DNA of 64,000 nt from contig NC_054085.1 in the NCBI RefSeq assembly GCF_017562075.2, forward strand, positions 38,900,539 through 38,964,538, read 5' to 3'. The position numbers and the translations under genes were made by a program. The DNA is from Anopheles merus (taxonomy: Eukaryota; Arthropoda; Insecta; Diptera; Culicidae). Below are positions 61,663 through 64,000 of the stretch, piece after piece (position 1 is the first letter of the stretch; each line of letters begins with the position of its first letter). The notes below the pieces were generated by a model, which saw only the letters and a list, made by a program, of their open reading frames with translations, had not been told where the DNA came from and made no database searches.

Positions 61663-64000
61663 GGTATGTGTGGGGTAACGGGATTTCGGGAAAATCATTG
61701 GGAAAACCTTCTCCAAAGGCTCTTAGTCAGACAGAATAAAACGACCGGAGGGAGTGGAAGGTAAGATGCCAGAGAAAGGAATGGAGGAATCGGAAATGGT
61801 TTCAAGTGCTAAGTGGCGAACGGTACCACCCGCTCGTTCTTTTTTCTTTGCGTTGATGTTGTTCCCATTCGCACACACAAAGAGCTGAAGCTACAAAATG
61901 GACCACACAAATGGACCCTAAATGATACAGTCGCACTCTAGGGACACCTCGTGGTGTGTTTCGTGTGTGTGTATGTGGAAGCTGCTCGAAGTTTCGAATG
62001 GTGTTTCCTGTGGCATAAAGGGGACGCATTTTTTCCTCGCCAGTCGGTTGTACAATAAAAAGGCATGTGTTTTTCTTTTCTACCAGATTATTTGAGCTCC
62101 TCCTACCTTGGGCAGATGAGTCAAGGGTAGCCGTTCATGTTCTTAAGAAACGACCTACGAGAACGAGAAAAGATCTGAATGGTAAGAGAACCAACAGTTT
62201 TTTGGGAAGGTTTTTTGTTTTTTCGTGTCCAGAACATTCAATTCACAGGACACGCCGCTCTTGTAGTTAGCAGATACCATTAGCCATCACAGCGTTATGA
62301 TACAACCGCACAGCAACCTCTATCACGGCGCACCGTGATGTCCGTACGTCCGGTGGCAATCGCATCAACACCTGCGAGGTTCAACGGTAAGGTTAAGGTG
62401 ACCATTTGCGTAAATGTTTAGCAATCGACCTCTACTAACGGTTAGCAGGTGTGCCACTAGACGAACTTGCGCCAAGCACCGGCAAAGTTTCGCTAAGCCC
62501 CGAAAGATATCTTTTGTGACTTTCTCAACCCCTTTTGCTCCTTCCATCCACCTCACCAGGCCAATGAAGATGGTCGAAGTGCCGTGCCGTGATTTTATTA
62601 CCTTACAATAAAACAGTGCATTTTATGGGGTCGAGCTTTATGGGGAGAAGAGGACGCTGAGAGCACAGCAACAATGAAAAGCGGAAGTCAATCGTAAGGG
62701 GTTACACGACCGGGCACCGAACGAGCTTCGTTGTTGCTTGGGACTAGGAGGATGAAGAGGAGAACCACACATTACAAGCTTACCGAGAACGTTCACCCCA
62801 AAAACGGGGAAGCTTCTTATCGATGCCGTCGTAAATTATTCGCCCATAAAAAGTAACTGAAAACGGATTTGGGTTCGAGAGGGTGCGGGGTGTCTTTGGT
62901 TTCACAAATTAAAGATGACAACAATCGATCGGAAAATCCGCCAGAGCACGAAATGTTGGAACAGATCGATGAGGTGGGCTGAAGTTAAGCGTTTATTACA
63001 CAGCGGGAGAAGTTTGCTTCTAGCAATTCAAATTTATGCCTCTCATTTACTGGCAAAACGTACCCAACTTTGACGCATTCGAATCGGGGATAAGATAAAA
63101 GCCTTTTCCCTCGTCTAAAAACACGTCAGATAACGCCTTAAAAAGGCGCTTCATTGCCAGGAAATGATCGCCACTAGCGCCGCAAAAAAAAAAAACCCAG
63201 CCAAACCGACCTTTATTCACACTTTTTATCGGGCTGCAATCTTTATCATTCTTTGCAAATGGCTAACTGCATGGCAAACAGCTTTACCCACCGACGCTGG
63301 GGCGGCTCTCGCACCGGCCGTAGGAAAATGTTTCGCTTAGGTGACAAAAAATCACGATCATTTGCTCTTTTTGACCGTCCCTGAGCACGGATTGAATGGG
63401 ATTTTTCAGTGGCAAAAAATTGGCAACAAGCCTTTCCTTCTCCCAGCGTAGCACTGTGTGTCACATTCCAAGCGGCCGGCCCTAGAGGCGAGGGCAGTAT
63501 TCCGCATAATTCAGGAAATAATAAAACCATTGTGCTGCACCCATTTATCATCGCATTATTTCCTTCCGGGGTTTCGGAAAAGATGGAAGCAAATAAAGAA
63601 TAAGCGCCATCTCCACCGGCCAACCACGCATCATGCCCGGGCATTGCGATGGGAGGGATGGGAGTTTTTACTCCCGAGGGTGAGTCATTCCTCCGGGCTG
63701 ATCGGTAGAGTTTTGCAAAACTTTACACCGCACCGCAAAAAAGGGCAACGTCCATGCCCCAACAATAACAACAACAAGCAAGGCTCACCGCAGCTGGAAT
63801 TTGAACGACACTAAAACGACCCACACAAGGGCGCAAGTACACAGTGGCTCATAAAAATCGCATTTCGAAGCATTCCGAACAATAAAAAATAAACCATTCA
63901 CAAAAATACACTGACGCATCAGATCAGAGAAGAGGGAAGAAAAAACAATCGGGAGCACCGGCTATGTGTGTGTGTTTGTGGTGCTTATGAGATAGAGGGG

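Larger units (their letters stand above)
49044..64000 (+). other. Syn1: Syn1 transcription unit, 5' part (partial, continues past window)
   Basis: The supported exons are 49044-49646, 56366-56786 and 57427-57661. Joined, they encode 290 codons plus one base, with intron phases 2, 0 and then 1 that agree at every junction. Vertebrate and fly alpha/beta syntrophins have PH1 split by a PDZ domain, then PH2 and a syntrophin-unique C-terminus; only the PH1 start, a linker and the PDZ domain are in this window. Upstream non-coding exons probably exist (donor at 9396, candidate microexon at 20805-20860). I found no further coding exon between 57662 and 64000. Confidence 0.85.
57662..64000 (+). other. 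Syn1 intron after the PDZ exon (runs off the window)
   Basis: I looked for the expected continuation of the PDZ end and second half of PH1 and did not find it in any phase-1 frame. The region holds GT (58401-58414) and CTG/GT (61624-61662) microsatellites and no recognised gene. The largest frame (57722-58255) is Cys/Arg-rich and begins next to the exon donor; I treat it as chance. Confidence 0.65.

Noticed and set aside
1..64000. tRNA genes, CRISPR arrays and intact transposons
   Set aside because: No cloverleaf with a proper B box, no regularly spaced repeats, and no transposase or reverse-transcriptase frame was recognised by eye; small decayed copies could be missed.

Overview
This is a eukaryotic, almost certainly insect (dipteran), nuclear window. 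The best anchor is a plus-strand syntrophin gene of the alpha/beta type, orthologous to Drosophila Syntrophin-like 1 (Syn1). The dense dinucleotide and trinucleotide microsatellites, moderate GC and large introns fit a mosquito; Anopheles is my best guess, but the genus is inference. There are no rRNA or CRISPR features and no bacterial gene organisation, and I recognise no tRNA or intact transposon. Most long open frames here are chance frames in non-coding DNA and are left out.

Layout. 1-4645: no gene recognised; GC-rich, possibly leader or regulatory DNA. 4646-5742: a compact two-exon gene with a TATA box, initiator, short first coding exon, 164-nt intron and poly(A) signal. It encodes a predicted secreted, His/Gln-rich protein of 227 residues that I cannot assign to a family. 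5743-7100: AT-rich spacer with a hairpin and a (CT)n tract. 7100-9395: GC-rich then GU-rich DNA resembling a dipteran 5' leader, ending in a strong splice donor. 9396-49043: about 39.6 kb, best read as a very long first intron, presumably of Syn1. It holds one strong candidate 56-nt microexon, several perfect inverted repeats, microsatellites and a few weak candidate small exons or ORFs.

49044-57661: the supported part of Syn1. A 5' UTR with one short upstream ORF is followed by coding exon 1 (N-terminal half of the split first PH domain), a 6.7-kb intron, exon 2 (a 140-residue Asn/Ser/Gly-rich linker) and exon 3 (the PDZ domain). Splice phases agree throughout (2, then 0, then 1), giving 290 codons plus one base. 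The frame is open at the last donor, so the rest of the protein (end of PH1, PH2 and the syntrophin-unique region) should lie beyond base 64000. 57662-64000 appears to be intron.

Function. Syntrophins are membrane-associated adaptors of the dystrophin complex: the PDZ domain binds C-terminal tails of channels and signalling proteins and the C-terminal part binds dystrophin. The small secreted-protein gene has no evident functional link to Syn1. I found no novel multi-gene system. The most interesting items are the unassigned secreted protein, the candidate microexon, the microsatellite serving as a splice-site pyrimidine tract, and the paired hairpins near 38.35 kb.
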